Shown here: positions 54,943 through 64,000 of the stretch, piece by piece
How positions within the stretch are numbered: the stretch's first letter is position 1
Layout of the letters: every line of letters begins with the position of its first letter
Translations under genes and position numbers: made by a program
Source: Sphingopyxis terrae subsp. terrae NBRC 15098
Lineage (GTDB): Bacteria; Pseudomonadota; Alphaproteobacteria; Sphingomonadales; Sphingomonadaceae
Direction: 5' to 3'
DNA length: 64,000 nucleotides
Assembly (NCBI RefSeq): GCF_001610975.1
Contig: NZ_CP013342.1
Span: 992,001-1,056,000 of the forward strand
The notes under the pieces: generated by a model
The model's database searches: none
What the model saw: only the letters and a program-made list of their open reading frames with translations
What the model was told of the DNA's origin: nothing

Positions 54943-56621
54943 CGCCAATAGGCGATCGCCGCGCGGGCATCCATCGGCCGCGCGAACAGAAAGCCCTGAC
55001 CGAAATCGCAGCCGAGCGCCGAAAGCAGGCGCGCCTGGTCGGCGGTTTCCACCCCCTCGGCCGTGGTACGCATGCCGAGCACTTCGGCAAGGCTCTGGAT
55101 CGTGCGGACGATGGCCGCCTTGTCGCGGTCCTCGACCATATGGTCTACGAAGCTGCGATCGATCTTGAGGACGTCAAGCGGCAGGCGCTGGAGATAGGCG
55201 AGGTTCGAATAGCCGGTGCCGAAATCGTCCATCGCGACCCGGGCCTCGACCGCCTTGAGTTCGCTCAGCACCGACAGCGCCAGGTCGGGATCGCCGATGA
55301 TCGCGCTTTCGGTGAGTTCGATCATCAGCCGGTCGCCGCCAATGCCGTGCCGCGCCAGCGCCTCGCGGACCACCGCCGCGACATCGTCACGAACGAGCTG
55401 GATCGCCGAGACATTGACCGAGATATAGCAATTGACCGGGGCATCATTCTCGCGGTCCCACGCGGCGAGCGTTTCGGCAGCCTTGGCGATTGCCCATTGG
55501 CCGAGCGGGACGATCAGCCCCGAATCCTCTGCCACCGGGATGAATTCGGAGGGCGACACCGCGCGGCCGGCGCTGTTGTTCCAGCGCGCCAGCGCCTCGA
55601 AGCCCGCCACCTTGCCGGTCGACAGTTCGACGAGCGGCTGGAAGTCGAGGTGCAGCCGGTCTTCCTCGATCGCGTTGCGCAATTCGGTTTCGAGCCCGAA
55701 GCGATTGTCGGCGAGCAGCGCCGCCTCGGGTTCGTAGATTTCGATTCGGTCGGTCTGCTTCGCCCGCTTGAGCGCGATCTGCGCGTGGCGGATCTGATCG
55801 GCGACATCGGTGTCGGGCGCGGATTGAATGGCGCACCCCAGCGCGCAATCGACGCTGACCTTCAGCTCGCCGATGCGGAAGGGGTGGTCGAAGCAGCCGC
55901 GGATGCGGCGCGCCATTTCGCGGACGTCGGCCTTGCCGCCAGCGATACGCGTCGAGATGGCGAATTCGTCGCCGCCGGTTCGCGCCAATATGTCGCCGCT
56001 GCGCAGGCTCGATTTCAGGCGCCGCGCCACGGTGATGATCAGCTCGTCGCCGGCGAGCGGACCAATATGTTCGTTGATGCGGCTGAACCGCGCGAGATCG
56101 AGCAACAGGATGGCGTGATCGCCCGCTTCCTGCTCGGCACTGCGCTGTTCGACCAGCTCCTCGAATCCGGCGCGGTTGGGGAGGCCCGTCAGGCTGTCGG
56201 AAACAAGTTCGCGGCGCAGATTGCGCTCGGTCATCATTTCCTGCGTCCGGTCGATCAGGGTCAGCAGGAACAGCGAATCGTCGCCGCTCTCGTCCGACAG
56301 CGGACCGATCGATCCGCGCAGGTCGCGCGCCGCCGGGCCTTCGCCCAGGCGGCAGGAAAATTCGTGGACGCCGCCAATATGCTGCGCGGCCTTTTCGATC
56401 GCGCGGCGCAGTTCGATCGGCGCCTCGACACCCGCCGGGGACAGGTCGAGCCGGTCGAAGGCGGCGTTGCTGGCGTGCAGGCGAAAATTGCCGCGTGCCA
56501 GCGGCCGCACAAGCGCGGCGGGGACCGGTAAGGCGTCGATCCAGCCGACAAACAAGGATGGCCGGTCTTCACCGGTTCTATCTATTGGCATAATAAAGGG
56601 TTTGATGCGACCTTTCCCCAT
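54915..56621 (-). CDS. GGDEF-EAL protein (cyclic-di-GMP signalling)
   Basis: A 568-residue protein: PAS-like sensor region (about 20-125), GGDEF domain (about 140-300) and EAL domain (about 312-560). The GGDEF active-site loop is intact (TGGDEF, 215-220), but the upstream DxDxFKxxND motif reads DLARFSRINE, losing the Lys and one Asp, so cyclase activity may be weak. The EAL domain is complete in key motifs: FEALARW (342-344 EAL), NVSA, DDFGTGYSNL and KIDRSF, so phosphodiesterase activity is likely. ATG 56621 is used; 56591 is an alternative. Confidence 0.92.
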   Translation of the reverse strand: MGKGRIKPFIMPIDRTGEDRPSLFVGWIDALPVPAALVRPLARGNFRLHASNAAFDRLDLSPAGVEAPIELRRAIEKAAQHIGGVHEFSCRLGEGPAARDLRGSIGPLSDESGDDSLFLLTLIDRTQEMMTERNLRRELVSDSLTGLPNRAGFEELVEQRSAEQEAGDHAILLLDLARFSRINEHIGPLAGDELIITVARRLKSSLRSGDILARTGGDEFAISTRIAGGKADVREMARRIRGCFDHPFRIGELKVSVDCALGCAIQSAPDTDVADQIRHAQIALKRAKQTDRIEIYEPEAALLADNRFGLETELRNAIEEDRLHLDFQPLVELSTGKVAGFEALARWNNSAGRAVSPSEFIPVAEDSGLIVPLGQWAIAKAAETLAAWDRENDAPVNCYISVNVSAIQLVRDDVAAVVREALARHGIGGDRLMIELTESAIIGDPDLALSVLSELKAVEARVAMDDFGTGYSNLAYLQRLPLDVLKIDRSFVDHMVEDRDKAAIVRTIQSLAEVLGMRTTAEGVETADQARLLSALGCDFGQGFLFARPMDARAAIAYWRQSLLRPII

Positions 56622-56656
56622 TGGTCGATGCCTAAGTGACCGGAGGTAAAGAAGCT

Positions 56657-56674
56657 ATTTACGGCAACGTAAAT
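56657..56674. promoter_or_regulatory. AT-rich palindrome between parC and the GGDEF-EAL gene
   Basis: ATTTACG (56657-56663), GCAA, CGTAAAT (56668-56674) form a perfect 7-bp inverted repeat. It sits 36-53 nt before the GGDEF-EAL start codon and 6 nt after the parC stop. It might be an operator of the downstream gene or a weak parC transcription end; no U-run follows. Confidence 0.4.
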
Positions 56675-56679
56675 TGCGA

Positions 56680-58974
56680 TCAGTCGAAGCGATTGTTACG
56701 CGGGAAACCGGTTGGCGGCATCCGCCCCGACGCACTGCGCGCGACGCGCCACGGCCCGAGGTCGGTTTCGGTGCGCACGCGCCCCGTCTCGCCGCCCATC
56801 GTCCAGCTCAGCCCCTCGGCAAAGACGAAGCTCGTCGCGTCGGACAGGCCGCCATCGCGATATTTCTGCAGCATCACGCCCTGACCGCGCGCCATCACCG
56901 GCACTTCGGCAATCGGGAAGACGACAAGTTTGCGGTTCTCGCCGATCACCGCGACGCTGTCATGGTCCGCCGCGATCGTGCGGACGACCGACAAGTGCGC
57001 CCTGGGCTTCAGATTGACGACATTGCGGCCCTTGCGCGTCTCGGCGATCACATCGGCCATCTGCGCGACGAAGCCGTGCCCGCTCGTCGAAGCGAGCAGC
57101 AGCCGGCCGTCGGCGCTCGCGGGGATCAGCGCGACGATACGGGCGTCGGGGTCGATGTCGACCATCAGGCGCAGCGGCTCGCCGAAGCCGCGGCCCCCGG
57201 GCAGCTTGTCGGCGCCTACGGTATAGAAGCGCCCGTCGCTCGCGGCGACAAGCAGCTTGTCGGTCGTCTGGGCATGCACCGCAAAGGCGAGTTCGTCGCC
57301 TTCCTTGAACTTGAACTCGCCCCATTGGTCCGCCGCGACATGGCCGCGCTGAGCGCGAATCCACCCGCGCTTCGACAGGATCACCGTCACCGGTTCCTTC
57401 TCGATCATCGCGTCGAGCGGAATGTCGCGCACCGGCGCGGCTTCAGCGATCGCGGTGCGCCGCGCGCCGAGCGGCGTGTCGAGGCCATAGACGGCCTTCA
57501 GCTTTTCCAGATCCTTGCGCAGCCGCGTCTTCTGGCGGTCCTTGCTGGCGACGAGCTTCGCCAGCTCTTCGCGCTCGGCGATCAGGTCGGCCTGCTCGCG
57601 CTTCAGCTCCATTTCCTCAAGCTTGCGCAAGCTGCGCAGGCGCATGTTGAGGATCGCCTCGGCCTGCCGGTCGGTCAGCTCGAATTCGGCCATCATCACC
57701 GCCTTCGGCTCGTCCTCGGTGCGGATGATCTCGATCACCCGGTCGAGGTTCAGGAAGGCGATGAGGTAGCCGCCGACCAGTTCCAGCCGATCGTCGATCT
57801 TGCCGATGCGATGCTCCGCGCGGCGAACGAGGACGATGATCTGATGCTGCAGCCATTCGGTGAGCAGTTGGTGCAGCCCCATCACCTTGGGCGTGCGCGT
57901 CGCATCGAGGACGTTGAGGTTGAGCGCGAAGCGGCTTTCGAGCTCGGTCAGCCGGTAAAGGCTTTCCTTCAGGATGTCGGGATCGACGTTGCGGCTCTTG
58001 GGCACCAGCACGATGCGGATATCCTCGGCGCTTTCGTCGCGGACATCTTCGAGGATCGGCAGCTTCTTGTCGGCGATAAGCTGCGCGATCGCTTCGATCA
58101 ACTTGCCCTTGGAAACGCCATAGGGAATCTCGCTGATGACGAGCTGCCATGTGCCGCCCGCCTGCTTCTCGATCCCCGTCTCCTCCCACGCGCCGTCCTG
58201 CTTGCCGGTCGAAAAGCGCGCGCGGACGCGAAAACTGCCGCGTCCGGTTTCATAGGCGTGGGCAATCGTCTCTGCGCTGTCGACGATGACGCCGCCGGTC
58301 GGGAAATCGGGGCCGCGCACATGCGTCAGCAACTCGGCAAGCTCGGCCCTGGGATTATCGAGCAGGACGAGCGCGGCGTCGATCACCTCGGCGGCGTTGT
58401 GCGGCGGGATGTTGGTCGCCATGCCCACTGCAATGCCGCTCGCGCCATTGGCAAGCAGGTTGGGGAACAGGCCGGGCATGATCTCCGGCTCTTCGTCTTC
58501 GCCATTATAGGTCGGACGGAAATCGACCGTGCCTTCGTCGAGCCCCTGCATCAGGTCGATCGCGACGCGCGTCAGGCGCGCCTCGGTATAACGATAGGCG
58601 GCGGCGTTATCGCCGTCGATGTTGCCGAAATTGCCCTGCCCGTCGACCAGCGGATAGCGCAGCGAAAAATCCTGCGCGAGGCGGACCATCGCATCATAGA
58701 CCGCAGTGTCGCCGTGCGGGTGAAATTTACCGATGACGTCGCCGACGACGCGCGCCGACTTCTTGTAGCCCTGCGACGGGTCGAGCCGCATCGCGCGCAT
58801 CGCCCACAAGAGGCGGCGATGCACGGGTTTCAGCCCGTCGCGCAGGTCGGGCAGCGACCGCGCCGTGATCGTCGACAGCGCATATACCAGATAGCGCTCC
58901 GACAGCGCGCTGCCGAAGGGGGTGTCGATGTTGCCGGGTTCAGGAGGCGGAAGGTCGTCGGTGGTGCTGGCCAT
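56680..58974 (-). CDS. parC: DNA topoisomerase IV, subunit A
   Basis: Decatenates daughter chromosomes with ParE. The 764-residue protein has the winged-helix start [36 protein letters not shown], the quinolone-region [12 protein letters not shown] (Thr90 and Asp94 at the two resistance-linked positions), the catalytic Tyr127 in [11 protein letters not shown], a coiled-coil gate, and a shortened C-terminal beta-pinwheel. Its length and the lack of GyrA-type GQxxxG-box repeat indicate ParC rather than GyrA. The gene stands alone, with parE elsewhere. Confidence 0.95.
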   Translation of the reverse strand: MASTTDDLPPPEPGNIDTPFGSALSERYLVYALSTITARSLPDLRDGLKPVHRRLLWAMRAMRLDPSQGYKKSARVVGDVIGKFHPHGDTAVYDAMVRLAQDFSLRYPLVDGQGNFGNIDGDNAAAYRYTEARLTRVAIDLMQGLDEGTVDFRPTYNGEDEEPEIMPGLFPNLLANGASGIAVGMATNIPPHNAAEVIDAALVLLDNPRAELAELLTHVRGPDFPTGGVIVDSAETIAHAYETGRGSFRVRARFSTGKQDGAWEETGIEKQAGGTWQLVISEIPYGVSKGKLIEAIAQLIADKKLPILEDVRDESAEDIRIVLVPKSRNVDPDILKESLYRLTELESRFALNLNVLDATRTPKVMGLHQLLTEWLQHQIIVLVRRAEHRIGKIDDRLELVGGYLIAFLNLDRVIEIIRTEDEPKAVMMAEFELTDRQAEAILNMRLRSLRKLEEMELKREQADLIAEREELAKLVASKDRQKTRLRKDLEKLKAVYGLDTPLGARRTAIAEAAPVRDIPLDAMIEKEPVTVILSKRGWIRAQRGHVAADQWGEFKFKEGDELAFAVHAQTTDKLLVAASDGRFYTVGADKLPGGRGFGEPLRLMVDIDPDARIVALIPASADGRLLLASTSGHGFVAQMADVIAETRKGRNVVNLKPRAHLSVVRTIAADHDSVAVIGENRKLVVFPIAEVPVMARGQGVMLQKYRDGGLSDATSFVFAEGLSWTMGGETGRVRTETDLGPWRVARSASGRMPPTGFPRNNRFD

Positions 58975-59044
58975 TGTCGCGGCGCGATAGCAATCCTAGC
59001 GCATCAACGCAAAGGCCTTAGGAGGATCGCGTAGGGACAGGGCC

Positions 59045-60457
59045 CTAAGGCTTGTCGGCATAGGCCTTGACCAGATCGTACATGAAGTCGCGGCCGACAT
59101 AGACCGCCTTCACTTCGACCCTTTCGTTGAGGCCATGGACGCCGTTGCCGTCGGGGTCGCCCCAGATGCCGGGAATGCCATAGGTCGGGATGCCCACCGC
59201 GCCGAGGAAGGTCGCATCGGTATAGCCGTTCGCCATCGACGGGATGACCTTCAGTCCCGGCCAATAGCGCGCGACGAGCTTTTCCATCGGGCCGATCACC
59301 TTGGGGTCGAGCGGCGGTGCTGGCGGCGCGGGGCGCTTGGGCGGAAGCTGCGTCACGGTGACGCCGGGGTCGCCGATCACCTTTTCCAGCTCGGCCTTGA
59401 TCTCCTCGATCGGATGACCGGGGAAGATGCGGCAGTTGATATTGGCGCCCGCCCGCTGCGGCAGCGCATTGGGGGCGTGACCGCCGTCGAGCAGGGTCGC
59501 GACGCAGGTCGTGCGGATATTGCCGTGGAGGAACCGATCCTTGTTGACGATTGCCTCTGCCGCCTTGTCGGCGGGATCGGCGGCGAGCGCGGCCATCGCC
59601 TTGCCCGTTTCGTCGCCGCGCGCGGCGCCCGCTTCGCTGAAGAAGCGCCGCGTCGTGTCGGTCATTTCGACCGGAAATTCATATTCGTCGATCCGCGTCA
59701 GCGCCCGCGCGAGCTGATAGATCGCATTGTCGCGCACCGGCACCGAGCTGTGGCCGCCCGCGTTGCGGGTTTCGAGGCGGAAGTTGGCGAAGGTCTTTTC
59801 GCCGACCTGCACCGACTGGCCGATCACATGGCCCTTGCCGTCGCTGTCGCCGCCGCCGCCTTCGTTGAGCGCGAATTCGGCGTCGATCAGATCGCGCTTG
59901 TTCGCCGCCAGCCATTCGGCGCCGTTGAAGGCGCCGTTGGTTTCCTCGCCGCAGGTCAGTGCCAGCTTGACGGTGCGTTTCGGCTTGTACCCTTCCGTGC
60001 GGAAGCGGATCAGCATGTCGGTCCAGATCGCCGCCTGCGCCTTGTCGTCGAGCGTTCCGCGGCCATAGAAGTAGCCGTTTTCCTCGACCATCTTGAACGG
60101 GTCGCGTTCCCAGTCGGCACGTTTCGCCTCGACGACGTCGATATGCGCGATGAGCAGGATCGGCTTGGCGGTCTTCGACGTGCCGGGATAGACGGCGACA
60201 AGGCCGCCCTCCTTCGGATGATCGGGGTCCGCGAACAACGTCAATTGTTCGTCACCGAGGCCCGCTGTCTTGAGGCGCGCCGCCATGCGTTCGGCGGCGA
60301 GCGTGCAGCTTCCCGCCGACAGCGTGGTGTCGGTTTCGACCAGTTCCTTGTAAAGATCGCGAAAGGCGAGCTGGTCCGCGCGCGGCGCCGTCTGCTGCGC
60401 GGTGGCGGGCGCGGCGACGAGCAGCGCCGACGACAGCAAGGCGGACAAGATTTTCAT
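59045..60457 (-). CDS. Exported M20 family metallopeptidase
   Basis: A 470-residue secreted dizinc peptidase. Signal peptide to about residue 20 (APATA). All metal-site motifs are intact, unlike the M20 protein at 48.9 kb: H105 in IAHIDVV, D137 in GTLDDKA, E171/E172 in CGEETNG, and a C-terminal His in GVHGLNE. It contains the lid/dimer domain with NAGGHSSVPVRDNAIYQL. It probably cleaves short peptides or acyl-amino acids in the periplasm. It is divergent from the acyltransferase gene, with a long inverted repeat between them. Confidence 0.93.
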   Translation of the reverse strand: MKILSALLSSALLVAAPATAQQTAPRADQLAFRDLYKELVETDTTLSAGSCTLAAERMAARLKTAGLGDEQLTLFADPDHPKEGGLVAVYPGTSKTAKPILLIAHIDVVEAKRADWERDPFKMVEENGYFYGRGTLDDKAQAAIWTDMLIRFRTEGYKPKRTVKLALTCGEETNGAFNGAEWLAANKRDLIDAEFALNEGGGGDSDGKGHVIGQSVQVGEKTFANFRLETRNAGGHSSVPVRDNAIYQLARALTRIDEYEFPVEMTDTTRRFFSEAGAARGDETGKAMAALAADPADKAAEAIVNKDRFLHGNIRTTCVATLLDGGHAPNALPQRAGANINCRIFPGHPIEEIKAELEKVIGDPGVTVTQLPPKRPAPPAPPLDPKVIGPMEKLVARYWPGLKVIPSMANGYTDATFLGAVGIPTYGIPGIWGDPDGNGVHGLNERVEVKAVYVGRDFMYDLVKAYADKP

Positions 60458-60497
60458 TGGTTGGCCTCCCCTGAACAGGCCGCGAAAGGAGCAGAAA

Positions 60498-60531
60498 GCG
60501 CCGCGCGCTGCAAGCCGCTTGCGCGCGGCGC
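60498..60531. other. Long GC-rich inverted repeat in a divergent promoter region
   Basis: GCGCCGCGCGC (60498-60508) is an exact inverted copy of GCGCGCGGCGC (60521-60531); a nested GCAAG/CTTGC stem fits in the 12-nt loop. Flanking AAA and TTT-like bases extend the symmetry. It lies 41 nt upstream of the peptidase ATG and 40 nt upstream of the acyltransferase GTG, so it is in both 5' regions. It could be a regulatory or structural element; no protein partner is suggested. Confidence 0.5.
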
Positions 60532-60570
60532 CGCTTTCGCGCAAGTCGCGCTGAGGATGGGGAGAGAGAC

Positions 60571-61230
60571 GTGACGCCGATCGAAGACGATCAGCCTGGG
60601 CCGGTCGCGCGCGCGGTGCGCCGCCTGCTATTGCTGCTGTACCGGCTGCGCGGCTGGACCGCGGTGGGCGAGGTGCCCGAACCGCGCCGCTTCATCATCA
60701 TCGCGGCGCCGCACACCAGCAACTGGGATTTCGTCAACTATCTCGGCCTGACCGCCGACCTAGGCGTGCGCGCCCATTTCATGGGCAAGCTGTCGCTGTT
60801 CAATTGGCCGCTCGGCGGCTTCATGCGCCAGATGGGCGGGATTGCGGTCGATCGCCGGAACAGCAGCAATGTCGTACAGCAGATGGTGCAGGAATTTGCG
60901 CGGCGGCGCGAGTTCATGCTGACCGTCGCGCCCGAAGGGACACGGGGCAAGGCGAAGAAATGGCGCACCGGCTTTTACCAGATTGCGCTCGCCGCGAAGG
61001 TGCCGATGGTCGTCGGCCTGATGGATTATGGCACCAAGACCGGCGGCCTGGGGCCGCTGATCTGGCCGACGGGCGATTTCCGCGCCGACATGATGAAGGT
61101 GTTCGACGTCTATAAAAGCTGTATTCCCAAAATACCCGAGCGCGCCGTCCGGTCGATCGACGACATCGTCGGCCGCCGTGAGGAAGCGCAGGACACCGAG
61201 GCAGAGAGCGAGGAGGCACGGGGCCGATGA
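60571..61230 (+). CDS. Lysophospholipid acyltransferase (PlsC-like)
   Basis: A 219-residue membrane-associated glycerolipid acyltransferase. The catalytic motif HTSNWD (HX4D) is in IAAPHTSNWDFVNYL, and the substrate motif PEGTRGKAKKWRTGFYQIA follows at about 115-135. It most likely acylates a lysophospholipid or a related acceptor at the inner membrane; the HTSNWD variant marks a subgroup distinct from classical PlsC (NHxSxxD). The GTG start has GGGGAGAG upstream. The C-terminus is Glu-rich. Its stop overlaps the DUF1295 ATG as ATGA. Confidence 0.9.
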   Translation: MTPIEDDQPGPVARAVRRLLLLLYRLRGWTAVGEVPEPRRFIIIAAPHTSNWDFVNYLGLTADLGVRAHFMGKLSLFNWPLGGFMRQMGGIAVDRRNSSNVVQQMVQEFARRREFMLTVAPEGTRGKAKKWRTGFYQIALAAKVPMVVGLMDYGTKTGGLGPLIWPTGDFRADMMKVFDVYKSCIPKIPERAVRSIDDIVGRREEAQDTEAESEEARGR

Positions 61231-62045
61231 CCGACATGGTGACGCTTCTGGCGATCAATTTCGCGGCGCTGATCGCGGCGATCCTCGTCCTCTGGGGTAT
61301 CGCGGTTGCGATCCGCGATGTCTCGTTCATCGATGCCTTCTGGGCTTTCGGCATGGTGCTGCTGGCACTCGCAAGCGCGGCGCAGGTCGGTATCGAAGGC
61401 GTGCACGCGGCGGCGATCCTCGCGCTCACGGCGCTGTGGGGGCTGCGCCTCTCGATCCATCTTTTCGTGCGCTGGCGCGCGCATGGCGAAGACCCACGCT
61501 ACGCACGGATCATGGCGCGCACGATGGAACGCCGCGGCTGGAGCTGGGCGCAGACGGCGCTCCTAACCGTCTTTCTGACGCAGGCACCGCTCCTGTTTCT
61601 CACCTGCCTGCCCGCGCAGATCGGCATATGGGCCAGCGTGGCCGATCCGGTGCCGGCGCTTGGCGTCATCGGCTGGGCGGGCGTCGCCGCGGCGCTCATA
61701 GGTATTGCGTTCGAAAGCATCGGCGACGCGCAGCTCGATGCCTTTCGCAAGAATCCGGCGAACAAGGGCAAGGTGCTCGACACCGGCCTGTGGCGGTATA
61801 CGCGGCACCCCAATTATTTCGGCGATGCGCTGACCTGGTGGGGCATCTGGCTGATCGCCGCCGACATCGGGCTGTGGGCCGCCGTGGCGAGCGTCATCGG
61901 CCCCATTTTCCTGACCTTCACCCTGACGCGCTGGTCGGGCAAGGCGCTGCTCGAAAAGGGCCTGCACAAGACGCGACCCGGCTATGCCGACTATGTCCAG
62001 CGCACCTCGGGCTTTTTCCCATGGCCGCCAAAGACCAGGGGCTAG
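61227..62045 (+). CDS. DUF1295 family membrane protein (steroid reductase/methyltransferase-like)
   Basis: A 272-residue protein with about six membrane helices. The C-terminal region LWRYTRHPNYFGDALTWWGIW is the hallmark of DUF1295, shared with ICMT and steroid 5-alpha-reductase-like enzymes that bind a cofactor at this site. The reaction is unknown; a role in lipid modification fits the cotranscribed acyltransferase gene, which it overlaps by 4 nt. AGGAGG lies 10 nt before the ATG. Its 3' end overlaps the next gene by 25 nt. Confidence 0.9.
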   Translation: MTDMVTLLAINFAALIAAILVLWGIAVAIRDVSFIDAFWAFGMVLLALASAAQVGIEGVHAAAILALTALWGLRLSIHLFVRWRAHGEDPRYARIMARTMERRGWSWAQTALLTVFLTQAPLLFLTCLPAQIGIWASVADPVPALGVIGWAGVAAALIGIAFESIGDAQLDAFRKNPANKGKVLDTGLWRYTRHPNYFGDALTWWGIWLIAADIGLWAAVASVIGPIFLTFTLTRWSGKALLEKGLHKTRPGYADYVQRTSGFFPWPPKTRG

Positions 62046-62425
62046 GCGAAGAGACGGCCGCCGCCGATGCGAGCGCGCTGGGCGACGCGCCGCGCATTCG
62101 CGCGATCCTGACCGCCGCGGCGCGCGACGGACGCAGCGTCAGCTATTCCGAAATACTCGGCGACCTGGGCTTCCGATTCACGCGGCCCAAGATGCGCGCG
62201 CTGTGCAAGACGCTGGGCGAGGTCGACCGGATGTGCGCGCTCGACGGCGAACCCGATCTCGCCGTACTTGTGGTGCGCGAGAGCGACCGGCTGCCCGGTC
62301 AAGGCTGGTGGGTCGGCGGCACGGCGCTGTTGCTCGGCTACGACGGCCCGTGGGAAGGCGCCGCCGCGGCGCGTTTCATCCGCGAACAGCAACAGATTGC
62401 GTTCGATTATTGGGCGTCGCGATAG
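62021..62425 (+). CDS. Conserved hypothetical protein of sphingomonads
   Basis: A 134-residue soluble protein. It reads as a small winged-helix-like N-terminal part (IRAILTAAARDGRSVSYSEI and LGFRFTRPKMRALCKTLGEV) followed by a compact domain with DGEPDLAVLVVRESDRLPGQ and a C-terminal amphipathic helix. Relatives are, from memory, sometimes mislabelled as ribose-phosphate pyrophosphokinase, which the sequence does not support. The ATG lies inside the DUF1295 gene (25-nt overlap), so it is the third member of that operon. The function is unknown. Confidence 0.75.
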   Translation: MAAKDQGLGEETAAADASALGDAPRIRAILTAAARDGRSVSYSEILGDLGFRFTRPKMRALCKTLGEVDRMCALDGEPDLAVLVVRESDRLPGQGWWVGGTALLLGYDGPWEGAAAARFIREQQQIAFDYWASR

Positions 62426-62512
62426 GCCGGAAAATATCGCGGCGCGCAGCAAAGGCAGAGGCATATTGAGCGACGCCATCGCGACCTAGCCAAAAGCCGC
62501 CCTTCGCCCTAA

Positions 62513-63571
<1,059 letters not shown>

Positions 63572-63642
63572 CGTCGCGGCGCCCGGCGCGGAACGAAACG
63601 CGTCCGCGGGGCATTTGATCGCGGAACAACAAGGAGTTCCTC

Positions 63643-64000
63643 ATGCCTCCCCACGCGTCCCGCGCCCTGCACGCGCCTCTCTCGCTCTGCCTGGCCGCGG
63701 CCACGGCGCTCACCGCCGTCCCGGCCGCCGCGCAGGACGAAGGCGAAACGACCGGCAAGCGCACCCGCGTCTTCGCCGGGCCGCAATTCTGGCCCGAAAC
63801 GCCCGGATCGAAAAAGCTCGTCCTCGGGCCCTTCGTCGACCTCTCGCGCGCCAAGCCCGGCGAGGACTTCGCCTTCGAGGCCCCGGACCAGAGCTTTGGC
63901 TTCGACCTTGTCGACGACAAGAAATTCGACTTCGGCCCGACCGCCAGCATAATCCGCAAGCGCAAGCCCGAAGCCGTCGGCGGCAACCTGCCCAAGGTCG
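63643..64000 (+). CDS. MipA/OmpV family outer membrane protein (partial, right edge)
   Basis: The first 119 codons of an exported protein. Signal peptide to about residue 30 (AAAQ), then the mature start VFAGPQFWPETPGSKKLVLG with PFVDLSRA and FDFGPTASIIRKRKPEA, the pattern of MipA/OmpV beta-barrels (a porin-like family, MipA being a scaffold for MltA and PBP1B). AAGGAG lies 6 nt before the ATG at 63643. The remainder lies beyond the window. Confidence 0.82.
   Translation, partial: MPPHASRALHAPLSLCLAAATALTAVPAAAQDEGETTGKRTRVFAGPQFWPETPGSKKLVLGPFVDLSRAKPGEDFAFEAPDQSFGFDLVDDKKFDFGPTASIIRKRKPEAVGGNLPKV

Overview
The window is a GC-rich, densely coded chromosomal segment. Its style points to an alphaproteobacterium of the Sphingomonadales, probably close to Sphingopyxis or Sphingomonas. 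The signs are the codon bias, the rimP-nusA-ylxR-infB-rbfA cluster without an adjacent truB, an orphan sucC, a PabB-PabC fusion, a TauE/TIGR02186 pair, MipA/OmpV, and short palindromic repeats of the kind common in these genomes. This placement is inference from gene content; no rRNA or tRNA gene was recognised. Most of the segment is vertically inherited housekeeping and metabolic DNA. One small region (about 9.95-10.8 kb) looks acquired.

Layout. 0-4 kb: start of a secreted protein, a GNAT acetyltransferase, thymidine kinase, an NsrR-type Fe-S regulator divergent from a group III truncated haemoglobin (a nitric-oxide response pair), and a wax ester synthase/DGAT. 4-9.95 kb: the transcription/translation operon rimP-nusA-ylxR-infB-rbfA (minus strand). 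9.95-10.8 kb: a 159-bp MITE with perfect 16-bp terminal inverted repeats and a 4-bp target duplication, beside an orphan lower-GC gene. 10.8-17 kb: ABC ATPase, SleB-like cell wall hydrolase, VOC protein, HerA-like ATPase, and a TauE/SafE exporter with its TIGR02186 partner. 17-22 kb: nhaA with a long untranslated leader, a DUF885 lipoprotein, then a divergent tryptophan-2,3-dioxygenase-like protein coupled to a kynureninase-like PLP enzyme. 22-31 kb: amidase; quinone-reductase-like MDR enzyme with N-acyl-D-amino-acid deacylase; exported methyltransferase; PhnA-like protein; then a crotonase/phosphotransferase/acyl-CoA dehydrogenase set resembling a split ACAD10/ACAD11 system. 31-44 kb: TonB-like protein, JmjC/cupin protein, DUF389 protein, etfBA behind a MerR-type operator, sucC, two lipoproteins (one a class A beta-lactamase relative), a 35-residue membrane peptide with msrA, aspartate aminotransferase, pabBC. 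44-54 kb: fadD, a Zur-boxed merC-like/zur pair, a decayed gene remnant, class I fumarase, an unusual M20 protein, VOC protein, DUF481 outer-membrane protein, DUF1285, Nudix hydrolase, CCA-adding enzyme. 54-64 kb: GGDEF-EAL protein, parC, a canonical M20 peptidase, acyltransferase, DUF1295 protein, a small hypothetical, obgE, and the start of a MipA/OmpV protein.

How the genes work together. Several genes feed acyl-CoA oxidation: fadD activates acids; crotonase, kinase and acyl-CoA dehydrogenase process acyl-CoA or hydroxyacyl-CoA; etfBA accepts the electrons; fumarase and sucC belong to the TCA cycle. The etfBA promoter carries a palindrome of the type used by LiuR-like MerR regulators of branched-chain and fatty acid catabolism. 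The other regulatory logic visible is Zur control of a MerC-like membrane protein together with zur itself, and probable NsrR control of the truncated haemoglobin. No CRISPR array, prophage, plasmid origin or recognisable defence island was seen. The best candidates for under-described biology are the dioxygenase/kynureninase-like pair, the split ACAD10/11-like operon, and the M20 protein that has lost two metal ligands.
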